Of a stretch of 8,754 nt of DNA, positions 1 through 6,080 are shown one piece after another (within the stretch, counting starts at the first letter, position 1; each line of letters begins with the position of its first letter). The translations under genes and the position numbers were made by a program. This DNA is from Pseudomonadota bacterium. GTDB taxonomy: Bacteria; Pseudomonadota; Gammaproteobacteria; Enterobacterales; Enterobacteriaceae. Location of the stretch: NCBI GenBank assembly GCA_023454395.1, contig JAEYFY010000391.1, positions 1 through 8,754 on the forward strand, read 5' to 3'. The notes under the pieces were generated by a model. That model was given only the letters and a program-made list of their open reading frames with translations, ran no database searches and was not told where the DNA came from.

Positions 1-61
1 AAGTATTGGCGCATTACGTGCCGTTTCGATTGAACCTGCGGAGAGCTTACGTGAAATTTAA
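1..61 (+). CDS. Partial 3' end of probable FtsX/MacB/LolC-type ABC transporter permease
   Basis: Only the last 19 codons are present, and the gene continues off the left edge. The frame starting at base 2 reads SIGALRAVSIEPAESLREI and then TAA at 59-61. This fits the C-terminal tail seen in many FtsX-fold ABC permeases (MacB, LolC/LolE and relatives), of the general form RAA(R)LDP-E-ALR, in which the chain leaves the last membrane helix into the cytoplasm. The codons are ordinary for the region. The gene overlaps the next one by 11 bases (51-61), as expected within an operon, and it carries the ribosome binding site of that gene. The family call rests on a short motif, so a different protein cannot be excluded. 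Another frame ends at TGA 31-33, but its residues look less protein-like. Confidence 0.5.
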   Translation, partial: SIGALRAVSIEPAESLREI

Positions 62-1607
62 TTTATCGCTTCTAACTTTATCATTCGCGCTGTTATCTAG
101 CAGTTTTACCGCATCTGCCAAATGGGACGATAAATTCGTTAACCCAAAAGCGTTGCCTGATGATGTGATCTTGCCTTTCCCTTGTGAAGGTTCAATGGTC
201 TTTCGCCAAGTCACCATCCCCTTAAGCCAGCCATTACAAGACTACAGCGTGACATTAGGGCAAGAAGGCGATGAATGGGGCTATTTAGAACAATCACGAG
301 CAGAACATATTGCAGGTAGCTTTCCATTAAAAGGTAAAGAGAAAGGCCGTTATTATCTTATGGCGAAATACCCCGTTACCGATTTGCAATATAACGCCAT
401 GCAGAGCGTGATTAACGGCAAAGAGTGCCCTGTTGCTTCAAATAAATTACGTTTACCAAAAGTGAATATCAGTTGGTATGAAGCAATGCAATTTGCAGAT
501 CAATATAACCAATGGTTAAGAAGTAAACATCCCGAAGCACTGCCTGTTGAAGATGGTGCAAAAGGTTTTGCACGATTACCGACAGAAACTGAGTGGGAAT
601 TTGCAGCGCGCGGTGGTTTAAAAGTCTCAGCCTCAGAATTTCGCGATATGCGCTTCCCAATGCCTGAAGGCACCAAAAACTATATTTGGTCTGCGGGCAG
701 TCAATCTGCTAATGGTTCATTACAGTTAACCGGTTTGTTATCACCTAATCCATTAGGCTTACATGACATGTTAGGGAATGTCGCTGAAATGATGTTTGAG
801 CCTTTTAGATTAAATAAACTCGACCGCTTACATGGACAAGCGGGTGGCTTTATTGTGCGCGGGGGCAGTTATCTCACCCCAGAAAGCGATATGCGCAGTT
901 CATGGCGTCAAGAAGAGCCTTATTACACCAATACCGGTGCAAATAAAAATAAATACACGGGCTTTCGTTTAGCGATTGTCGCACCAGCATTAACCTCACG
1001 CGACAAAATCAAAGAGATAGAAAAAGAGTGGCAACAATTAGGTAATGAGAAACCTGCAAATAATAACTCAAAAAACAATAGCGATAATTCCATTAATAGC
1101 CTGAATACACTCTCCACTCAAGTACAAGATGAAGCGCTGAAAAAACAGTTAGCTGAATTAAAAAATACATTACGAGCAAATGCACAGCTGCGTGATGAGC
1201 AACGCGATCAAGCTATCCGTACTTCATTGCAATTAGGTGCTTTTCTATGTACCAAATTAAAAGATGATGGCGAATTCTATGATCGATTAATCGCATTACA
1301 TGAGAAAAATTGTCCTGCGGGCGCAAAAGATGCCACTTGCGAACGACGTCAAGAGCAAGTTAACGAACATAAGAAAACCCTTGATTTTGTCGTGAGTTAT
1401 TACGCAGACACATTAGTGGATATGGCAACAACGTATGATGCTTCTTTGGTGAAACCACAAATTGACGTTGTACGCCAATTGATGGAAGCCAGAGGAAAAT
1501 CAAATTTAAATACGTACCTTTCAACATATATGCAGGGACTCCAAGGATATTGGGCTAACGGTAAAGTTTCACGGAATGAATGGCTTGAAGCGTGCAAAAA
1601 ACAATAA
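51..1607 (+). CDS. Secreted SUMF1/formylglycine-generating-enzyme-like protein with C-terminal helical extension (TagR-like)
   Basis: The protein has 518 residues from the GTG at 51, which follows GGAG at 40-43 by 7 nt and begins directly with a signal peptide (KFNLSLLTLSFALLSSSFTASA, split about residues 2-12 and 13-23; cleavage after ASA-23). An in-frame TTG at 6 would bury the signal. Residues about 90-310 form an FGE-sulfatase/SUMF1 domain. Its landmarks are YLMAKYPVT (102-110), VNISWYEAMQFA (138-149), ARLPTETEWEFAARGG (174-189), GLHDMLGNVAEM (236-247), RGGSY (270-274) and YTGFRLAI (302-309). True FGE has two active-site cysteines just after RGGS(F/Y)L. Here the stretch is RGGSYLTPESDMRSSWR with none, so formylglycine formation is unlikely. 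An Asn/Ser-rich linker (about 336-355) leads to a coiled coil (about 357-390) and a helical C-terminus with cysteines at 400, 421, 430 and 515. Six mature cysteines could form periplasmic disulfides. Periplasmic TagR of Pseudomonas, which acts in type VI secretion signalling, is the closest known type. The specific role is inferred from context. Confidence 0.85.
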   Translation: MKFNLSLLTLSFALLSSSFTASAKWDDKFVNPKALPDDVILPFPCEGSMVFRQVTIPLSQPLQDYSVTLGQEGDEWGYLEQSRAEHIAGSFPLKGKEKGRYYLMAKYPVTDLQYNAMQSVINGKECPVASNKLRLPKVNISWYEAMQFADQYNQWLRSKHPEALPVEDGAKGFARLPTETEWEFAARGGLKVSASEFRDMRFPMPEGTKNYIWSAGSQSANGSLQLTGLLSPNPLGLHDMLGNVAEMMFEPFRLNKLDRLHGQAGGFIVRGGSYLTPESDMRSSWRQEEPYYTNTGANKNKYTGFRLAIVAPALTSRDKIKEIEKEWQQLGNEKPANNNSKNNSDNSINSLNTLSTQVQDEALKKQLAELKNTLRANAQLRDEQRDQAIRTSLQLGAFLCTKLKDDGEFYDRLIALHEKNCPAGAKDATCERRQEQVNEHKKTLDFVVSYYADTLVDMATTYDASLVKPQIDVVRQLMEARGKSNLNTYLSTYMQGLQGYWANGKVSRNEWLEACKKQ

Positions 1608-1633
1608 CAGAGACTTGGGATAATAGGTGTGGT

Positions 1634-2317
1634 ATGAACAAACAACTTATGGCAGTACTTGGTATTAGTGCCGTACTTGCTTTATCAGGGTGTCAAAGTA
1701 ATAGCGGTACTGATCCTCGATTGAAAAATAACAGTGATATGGAGTTTTTCAGTAAATCGGGGATTGGGGCTTGTGCGGGGGGTGCCGCTATTGGTGCATT
1801 AGGCTGTTTAGTCTCAAATTCCAGCAATAAAGGCGCATGTATGCTTATTGCTGCTGTTGCGGGTTGTGGTATCGGTATTGGTGCAAATGCCTATTTAGAC
1901 AACAAGCGTCAAAATTACGCCTCGAAAGAAGAAATGCTCAACTCCATGATAGAGGATGTGAAAAAAGAGAATCAGCGCCTACAAAGTGCCTCAAATACCG
2001 CAAGAGCCGTCATCAACGACGATAAAAAAGCGTTGGCAAAAATTGAGCAAGATATGAAACAACAACGCCTCAATAAAGCCGCTGCTGAAAAACAATTAAA
2101 AGGTATTGATGCCAATATCGCAGCACTTCGTTCTCGTTTAGCGGATATGAAAAAACGTGAAAGTGAATGGCGTGATATCGCGGCTCAAAGTCGTCAAGAT
2201 GGCTTAAAGACAGCACAGCTTGATAAACAAATTAATGGGATGAAGCAACAAGTGACTTCTTTACAAGAAGAACTTGATAGTCTTTATACCCAACGTACAG
2301 CAATAAAACTTAGTTAA
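1634..2317 (+). CDS. Outer-membrane lipoprotein with glycine-zipper hairpin and long coiled coil
   Basis: The protein has 227 residues. The ATG at 1634 is chosen because it places a textbook lipoprotein signal at the N-terminus: MNKQLMAVLGISAVLALSGC, with lipobox LSGC and lipidated Cys20. An in-frame ATG at 1592 would add 14 residues before it. AGGT at 1625-1628 is a modest ribosome binding site. The residue after the cysteine is Gln, not Asp, which predicts sorting by Lol to the outer membrane. Residues about 43-86 hold two Gly/Ala-rich hydrophobic segments (GIGACAGGAAIGALGCLV and MLIAAVAGCGIGIGANA) joined by a polar turn SNSSNKG. This is a glycine-zipper-like hairpin with cysteines at 47, 58, 69 and 78. 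Residues about 97-222 are an almost continuous Lys/Glu/Gln-rich coiled coil that could reach across the periplasm. The gene lies 26 nt behind the SUMF1-like gene, in the same operon. Its role is unknown. By context it may anchor or scaffold the SUMF1-like protein, as TagQ does for TagR. Confidence 0.85.
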   Translation: MNKQLMAVLGISAVLALSGCQSNSGTDPRLKNNSDMEFFSKSGIGACAGGAAIGALGCLVSNSSNKGACMLIAAVAGCGIGIGANAYLDNKRQNYASKEEMLNSMIEDVKKENQRLQSASNTARAVINDDKKALAKIEQDMKQQRLNKAAAEKQLKGIDANIAALRSRLADMKKRESEWRDIAAQSRQDGLKTAQLDKQINGMKQQVTSLQEELDSLYTQRTAIKLS

Positions 2318-2334
2318 CGTTAAAAAGGATGATA

Positions 2335-2823
2335 ATGAAATTTTTACCACTCTCCCTTGTAGGGATGACCTTACTTTTAAGTGGATGTGTGACTAATCCG
2401 GCGGATTGTGATCCAACAACGGGTGATGTCAGCATTATCACAAAATTTAATTGTAATTACTCAGGGACTTACGATAACCGTATTGAGCAGAAAAAAGCGA
2501 TTCTAGGCAACGAACAAGCATTAAATAAAGAATTTAAAGCGGTTTTAGCTGCCATTGAAAAAGAAAAGCAACAAACCAATGCGAGCCTCAAAACTCAACA
2601 AGCAAACCAACGCGCATTAAATCAATCCATGACCAATCTGTTAAATCAAATTCGCCAAAAAACCAAAGGGCAAAATGATATTCAAAAGCAGATCAATGAA
2701 ATTGATAAACAAATGAAAGCGGCACAAAACAATCCATCAAAATCAGTGATGGAAAAACAACTTGAGTTAGAGAACTTACAAAATCAGGTCATTAGCCTAC
2801 AAAGCGATTTAGGTCTTAAATAA
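2335..2823 (+). CDS. Small coiled-coil lipoprotein of unknown function
   Basis: The protein has 162 residues. The ATG at 2335 is preferred to the in-frame ATG at 2329 because it lies 6 nt behind AAAAGG (2323-2328), while the earlier one abuts that site. The N-terminus MKFLPLSLVGMTLLLSGC is a lipoprotein signal with lipobox LSGC and lipidated Cys18. The next residues, Val-Thr, give no inner-membrane retention signal. A short globular segment follows, with Cys25 and Cys40 (ADCDPTTGD...FNCNYSGTYDNR), a likely disulfide pair. Residues about 50-160 are a Gln/Lys/Asn-rich coiled coil with a break at NNPSKS (about 132-137). The C-terminal LENLQNQVISLQSDL echoes MKQQVTSLQEELDSL at the end of the preceding lipoprotein, which may reflect shared ancestry or only coiled-coil bias. 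The gene sits 17 nt behind its neighbour and directly before a terminator, so it is the last gene of the operon. I do not recognise the family. Confidence 0.82.
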   Translation: MKFLPLSLVGMTLLLSGCVTNPADCDPTTGDVSIITKFNCNYSGTYDNRIEQKKAILGNEQALNKEFKAVLAAIEKEKQQTNASLKTQQANQRALNQSMTNLLNQIRQKTKGQNDIQKQINEIDKQMKAAQNNPSKSVMEKQLELENLQNQVISLQSDLGLK

Positions 2824-2828
2824 ACCTA

Positions 2829-2870
2829 AAAAAGCTCTCTATTATTATTTAGAGAGCTTTTTATTTTATT
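2829..2870 (+). terminator. Intrinsic terminator of the SUMF1-like/lipoprotein operon
   Basis: AAAAAGCTCTCT (2829-2840) pairs perfectly with AGAGAGCTTTTT (2851-2862) around a 10-nt loop and is followed by a T-rich run (TTATTTTATT). It starts 5 nt after the stop codon at 2823. Stem and U-tract point to rho-independent termination on the plus strand. The A-tract on the other side also allows some activity in the reverse direction. Confidence 0.9.
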
Positions 2871-2988
2871 TTCATTATTATTTTTTATTTATCATTATAG
2901 TAAATTATATTACCCAAATATTATTTATATAACATTGATAATAATTAATATCCCTCTTTAATAAAACAACCCTATTTAAATTTACGTG

Positions 2989-3013
2989 CTATTTTTTATT
3001 CCATTAAAAATAG
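2989..3013. repeat. Inverted repeat in the promoter region of the OmpX/Ail-like gene
   Basis: CTATTTTT (2989-2996) and AAAAATAG (3006-3013) form a perfect 8-bp inverted repeat with a 9-nt spacer. It lies just upstream of the TATAAT at 3023, where a dimeric regulator could contact the promoter. In DNA this AT-rich, such a repeat can arise by chance. I recognise no specific regulator consensus. Confidence 0.4.
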
Positions 3014-3028
3014 ACTCATCATTATAAT
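2999..3028 (+). promoter_or_regulatory. Candidate sigma-70 promoter for the OmpX/Ail-like gene
   Basis: TATAAT at 3023-3028 is a perfect -10 box. The element 18 nt upstream, TTCCAT at 2999-3004, is a poor -35. Transcription from here would start near 3035 and give a leader of about 45 nt. The whole 2871-3078 gap is extremely AT-rich, so chance -10 matches are common. A rival pair is TTGATA (2935-2940) with TAATAA (2959-2964). An inverted repeat at 2989-3013 overlaps the -35 position of the favoured candidate. Confidence 0.3.
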
Positions 3029-3078
3029 TCCATTGCTTAATAATACATTCTTATTATTTAAATTATGGGATATAACTA

Positions 3079-3630
3079 ATGAAAACAAAATTACTATCAA
3101 CTTTATTTATTACTGGTTTATTGGCGACGTCTTCTGTCTATGCACAAAACGATTTTAAATTAGATAAAACCACACTTTCAGCAGGTTATGCACAAGTCAA
3201 AATGGCAGGTCAAAACCCAATTCATGGTGGTGTTTTTTCTATTCGTCAAGAAATTAATTCACAATTTGGTATTTTAGCAACAACGACTTACGCGCAAAAT
3301 GAATATGATTTAAACAAATCTGTTAATACTTTTTTTAAAGATGTTCATGCACGTTATTACTCTGTTATGGCTGGTCCAACAATCCGTTTAAATGATTTTA
3401 TTAGTGTTTATGGCACCGCAGGTATGAGCCAAATTCAATTTAAATCTGAAAATTCAGAATTAAAAAAATCAAAGAAAAATGCATTTAGTTGGGGCGCAGG
3501 TTTAATCATCAATCCAGCAGAAATGATTTCTATTTCTCTTGGTTATGAAAATAGCCGTTTTAAATTTAAAGATACCGATAATCGCATTGTTTTAGATGGC
3601 TTCGTGGCTAATATTGGTTATCGTTTTTAA
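3079..3630 (+). CDS. Ail/Lom/OmpX-family outer-membrane beta-barrel protein
   Basis: The protein has 183 residues, slightly longer than E. coli OmpX (171). The ATG at 3079 follows GGGA (3067-3070) by 8 nt. A Sec signal peptide (residues 1-22) ends in VYA before QNDF. The mature part alternates polar and hydrophobic residues, as in an eight-stranded barrel, and carries family hallmarks: RYYSVMAGPTIRLNDFISVY (92-111), corresponding to the YYGITAGPAYRINDWASIY region of OmpX, then SWGAGLIINPAEM (137-149) and GYENSRFKFKD (155-165). It ends with Tyr-Arg-Phe, the C-terminal Phe expected for BAM-dependent insertion. A Lys-rich loop (about 122-134, SENSELKKSKKNA) is probably exposed at the surface. 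Family members act in adhesion, serum resistance or stress adaptation, and which applies here cannot be told. It appears to be a single-gene unit with its own promoter, converging on the chb operon. Confidence 0.9.
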   Translation: MKTKLLSTLFITGLLATSSVYAQNDFKLDKTTLSAGYAQVKMAGQNPIHGGVFSIRQEINSQFGILATTTYAQNEYDLNKSVNTFFKDVHARYYSVMAGPTIRLNDFISVYGTAGMSQIQFKSENSELKKSKKNAFSWGAGLIINPAEMISISLGYENSRFKFKDTDNRIVLDGFVANIGYRF

Positions 3631-3660
3631 TTAAATTATTATTACTTAATAAAAACACTT

Positions 3661-3698
3661 AAAAACAAAAATGCCTCTGCTTTATAAAAACAGAGGCA
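3661..3698 (-). terminator. chb operon: Intrinsic terminator of the chb operon
   Basis: TGCCTCTG (3672-3679) and CAGAGGCA (3691-3698) form a perfect 8-bp stem with an 11-nt loop. Read on the minus strand, the stem is followed by TTTTTGTTTTT (from 3671 down to 3661), a clear U-tract. It lies about 65 nt past the chbG stop codon. On the plus strand the hairpin is followed by AAATAATG and has no U-tract, so it should work mainly for chb transcripts. Confidence 0.85.
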
Positions 3699-3763
3699 AA
3701 ATAATGCAAAAGACCCACACTAGGGAATAACACAGACACCGATTGTCTAAACGACTTTCTAAA

Positions 3764-4528
3764 TCATTTTATTAAATCTTGGTAAGTGCCTAGCTGATAA
3801 CCTCGTTCCACAATCGCTTGTTTTAACGTGGTATCTGTTAATACCTCAAGCTCCGTTAAGCGCTGAAAGCAATAACCACTTGCGCGCAGAGGATTATCCA
3901 CAAAAGCAGGATGTGTCATCACTTCAATAGAATGCTCATGACGCGCTCTCGATTCATCAAGCACCTTTAAAAACAATGCTTGAGTGATTTCATCGCCATA
4001 AAATTGACTATCAAAACCATCACTACTTATCACGCCTTGAGTATCAATGCCCTCTTTTTGCGCTAACGGTCTATCAACGCGCATTGGTAGCGATTTTTCT
4101 TTGGCAAACTCCGCCACAATAGGAAAAATTTGTTTAAACATATGCACATGATGGTGGCTATCAATATGGTCTGGCGCACAACCAAAGATCTCAATAAAAC
4201 GTTGATATTGTGCGTGAAGCTCTACACGTATTTCATCAAGCGGTAAATTGCCCTCTTCTGCCATTTGCCATACCCATTTTCCTAGTACACCTTCACGAGT
4301 TAAAGAAGGTAAAGGAGACAGCGGTTTACCCATCGTCAACGTAAAATGAAGCCCTACACCTAATCCAGGCAACTCATGACGCAATTGTGCTGCGTGTTTA
4401 ATTCCTTCAGCATTGACGAGTGCGGTTGTTGAGCTAACTACACCATAACGAAAACACTCTGCAATACCGTAGTTTTGACCTTTACTCAGCCCAAAGTCAT
4501 CCGCATTCACAATTAATAAACCAGCCAT
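3764..4528 (-). CDS. chbG: Chitooligosaccharide (monoacetylchitobiose-6-phosphate-forming) deacetylase ChbG, YdjC family
   Basis: The protein has 254 residues, close to E. coli ChbG (249). ChbG removes one acetyl group from chitobiose-6-phosphate (and chitotriose-6-phosphate) in the cytoplasm. In E. coli this is needed both to make the inducer recognised by ChbR and to give ChbF its working substrate. The YdjC/ChbG signature is complete: [14 protein letters not shown] (4-17) with the Asp pair 10-11, GLHFTL with His61, and DSHHHVHMF (123-131). Asp11, His61 and His125 are the likely metal ligands, and MTHPAF with His206 completes the active site. The ATG at 4528 follows a strong TAAGGAG by 6 nt. 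It is the last gene of the operon, 36 nt behind chbF, with the terminator downstream. I see no sign of damage. Confidence 0.95.
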   Translation of the reverse strand: MAGLLIVNADDFGLSKGQNYGIAECFRYGVVSSTTALVNAEGIKHAAQLRHELPGLGVGLHFTLTMGKPLSPLPSLTREGVLGKWVWQMAEEGNLPLDEIRVELHAQYQRFIEIFGCAPDHIDSHHHVHMFKQIFPIVAEFAKEKSLPMRVDRPLAQKEGIDTQGVISSDGFDSQFYGDEITQALFLKVLDESRARHEHSIEVMTHPAFVDNPLRASGYCFQRLTELEVLTDTTLKQAIVERGYQLGTYQDLIK

Positions 4529-4564
4529 TCTGTCTCCTTATGACTTATTTTTATCTACCGACAA

Positions 4565-5920
4565 TTAATGAGAAGCTTTTTCTAATTCAGCAATTGCTTT
4601 AGCAAAATTAGGTAGATGTGCTTTATGTGCTAATAACATTTCACGCGTAAGTACTTCTGCATCTTTATCTGAAAGTACTAACGGTGTTAAGTTCATCGCT
4701 AATAAAGCATCATTTAATTCGCCACTAATAGCCGCTTTGCTGGCCGCAATTTCAAAGCCTTTGATGGTATGAATTAATCCCATTACTTTTTCATCAAAAT
4801 GCGTTAAACGAGGATGAGGTTTAGCACCATCACGCCCTAAAATAGCGGTCACTTCAATTGACCAATCTGCTGGAATATTATCGATATGACCATGGTGAGG
4901 AATATTCACATAATGTTCAGCTTGTTTATCATTATAAATAGCATTAATCACTTCACAGGCGGCATCAGAATAATAAGCCCCACCACGTAATTCCAACTCT
5001 TTCGGTTTGATATTTAAATCAGGATCTTTATACAATTCAAATAATTGCTTTTCGACTTTTTGTACTACTTTAGCGCGAGCGCCACCTTTATAGTATTCGC
5101 CCATTTCAATAGCTAACATCTCTTTTTGCTTAAAGTAATACAGTAAATAAGAGCACGGCAACATATTAAGAGAGCGGATCAACCCTTCACTAAAGGGCAG
5201 GTCAAAAATATTTTTCACAGAGCCAGCGGTTAATGTTCCTGAAGCCACACCATCTAATAATTCAGGAAAACGGGATTGACCATTTACAATAACGTCTTTA
5301 ATAAACACCATATGATTTAAGCCAAATAAATCAATAGAGAGTTCATCTTTATCCGTTAATTTCAAAACATCGGTAATAAACATCTTCATGCCGATTGGAA
5401 TATTACAAACCCCAATAAACTTCTTAAAATTGGTATGGCGATAAACGGCTTCTGTTACCATGCCTGCTGGATTGGTAAAATTGATGATCCACGCATCAGG
5501 GCAAATTTCTTCAACATCCTTAATAATATCGAAAATAACAGGGATAGTACGTAAGCCTTTAAATAGCCCACCAGCGCCATTGGTTTCTTGTCCTAAATAA
5601 CCATGACTTAAAGGAATAGATTCATCAAGTTCCCTTGCTTTCAATTGACCAACACGCAATTGTGTTGTGACAAAGTCAGCCTCTTTTAATGCTTCACGGC
5701 GATCCAGAGTTTTATAAAGGGTTAAAGGAATACCCGCCTTTTTTACCATGCGTTGGCAAAGCTCAAAAATAATATCGAGCTTCTCTTTCCCTTCTTCAAC
5801 ATCCACTAACCATAATTCAGTGATCGGTAGTTCATGATAACGCTTAATAAAACCTTCTAATAATTCAGGCGTATAACTGCTTCCACCACCAATGGTAACT
5901 ACTTTTAATTTATGACTCAT
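4565..5920 (-). CDS. chbF: 6-phospho-beta-glucosidase / diacetylchitobiose-6-phosphate hydrolase ChbF, GH4
   Basis: The protein has 451 residues, matching E. coli ChbF (450). GH4 enzymes cleave the glycosidic bond by an NAD+- and divalent-metal-dependent oxidation/elimination route. ChbF acts in the cytoplasm on the phosphorylated disaccharide and yields glucosamine and GlcNAc-6-phosphate products for the nag pathway. The N-terminal dinucleotide site VVTIGGGSSYTPEL (7-20), INFTNPAGMVTEAV (146-159), the metal cysteine in GVCNIPIGM (Cys172) and the metal histidine in FGLNHMVF (His203) are all present. A conserved Tyr in LPCSYLLYYF (254-263) is a candidate catalytic residue. The ATG at 5920 lies 5 nt behind GGGAGT (5931-5926), and no competing start is needed. 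The gene is preceded by a 160-nt gap after chbR, the longest inside this operon, which holds a 24-bp palindrome. It looks intact. Confidence 0.95.
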   Translation of the reverse strand: MSHKLKVVTIGGGSSYTPELLEGFIKRYHELPITELWLVDVEEGKEKLDIIFELCQRMVKKAGIPLTLYKTLDRREALKEADFVTTQLRVGQLKARELDESIPLSHGYLGQETNGAGGLFKGLRTIPVIFDIIKDVEEICPDAWIINFTNPAGMVTEAVYRHTNFKKFIGVCNIPIGMKMFITDVLKLTDKDELSIDLFGLNHMVFIKDVIVNGQSRFPELLDGVASGTLTAGSVKNIFDLPFSEGLIRSLNMLPCSYLLYYFKQKEMLAIEMGEYYKGGARAKVVQKVEKQLFELYKDPDLNIKPKELELRGGAYYSDAACEVINAIYNDKQAEHYVNIPHHGHIDNIPADWSIEVTAILGRDGAKPHPRLTHFDEKVMGLIHTIKGFEIAASKAAISGELNDALLAMNLTPLVLSDKDAEVLTREMLLAHKAHLPNFAKAIAELEKASH

Positions 5921-5992
5921 AAAATACTCCCATACAGCGTAATAGTGCTGTTATTTGTGTATTAATGGCGAAATTAAGGCGTAAAGAGCCAC

Positions 5993-6016
5993 GAAGAAAA
6001 TAAACTTATTTTCTTC
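5993..6016. repeat. 24-bp AT-rich palindrome in the chbR-chbF gap
   Basis: GAAGAAAATAA (5993-6003) and TTATTTTCTTC (6006-6016) are exact reverse complements separated only by AC. The element lies in the 160-nt space between the chbR stop (6081) and the chbF start (5920). It could be an operator for a dimeric regulator or fold as an intercistronic RNA hairpin (10 bp, 4-nt loop). No U-tract follows it on the minus strand, so it is not an obvious terminator. A weaker ACAGC/GCTGT repeat (5934-5938, 5947-5951) lies just ahead of the chbF ribosome binding site. I find no convincing promoter in the gap. Confidence 0.6.
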
Positions 6017-6080
6017 TTTCTCTCTATTTTTAATAAAATTAATCTTTATTGTTGATTAATTTCTTACGCTTAATAATGAA

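Noticed and set aside
6..50. TTG start giving a 533-residue SUMF1-like protein
   Set aside because: It adds 15 residues before a well-formed signal peptide, and the GTG at 51 has its own ribosome binding site at proper distance.
1592..1633. Upstream ATG for the glycine-zipper lipoprotein, overlapping the preceding gene
   Set aside because: The lipoprotein signal starts exactly at the ATG at 1634, while the extra 14 residues (including Trp, Asp, Arg, Cys) do not fit a signal peptide.
469..1645. Short minus-strand open frames of about 60-80 codons inside the SUMF1-like gene
   Set aside because: No ribosome binding sites or recognisable protein features were seen, and they lie wholly or largely opposite a well-supported coding frame.
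3672..3698. Hairpin as a terminator for the OmpX/Ail-like gene
   Set aside because: No U-tract follows the stem on the plus strand. The U-tract is on the minus-strand side, serving chbG.
3734..3748. Small inverted repeat AGACA/TGTCT just past the chbG stop
   Set aside because: Five base pairs with no U-tract is too weak to call a terminator or site.
5993..6016. NagC operator reading of the palindrome
   Set aside because: As I recall it, the NagC consensus has TTATTT on the left and AAATAA on the right. Here the arms are in the opposite order with only two bases between them, so the match is not convincing.
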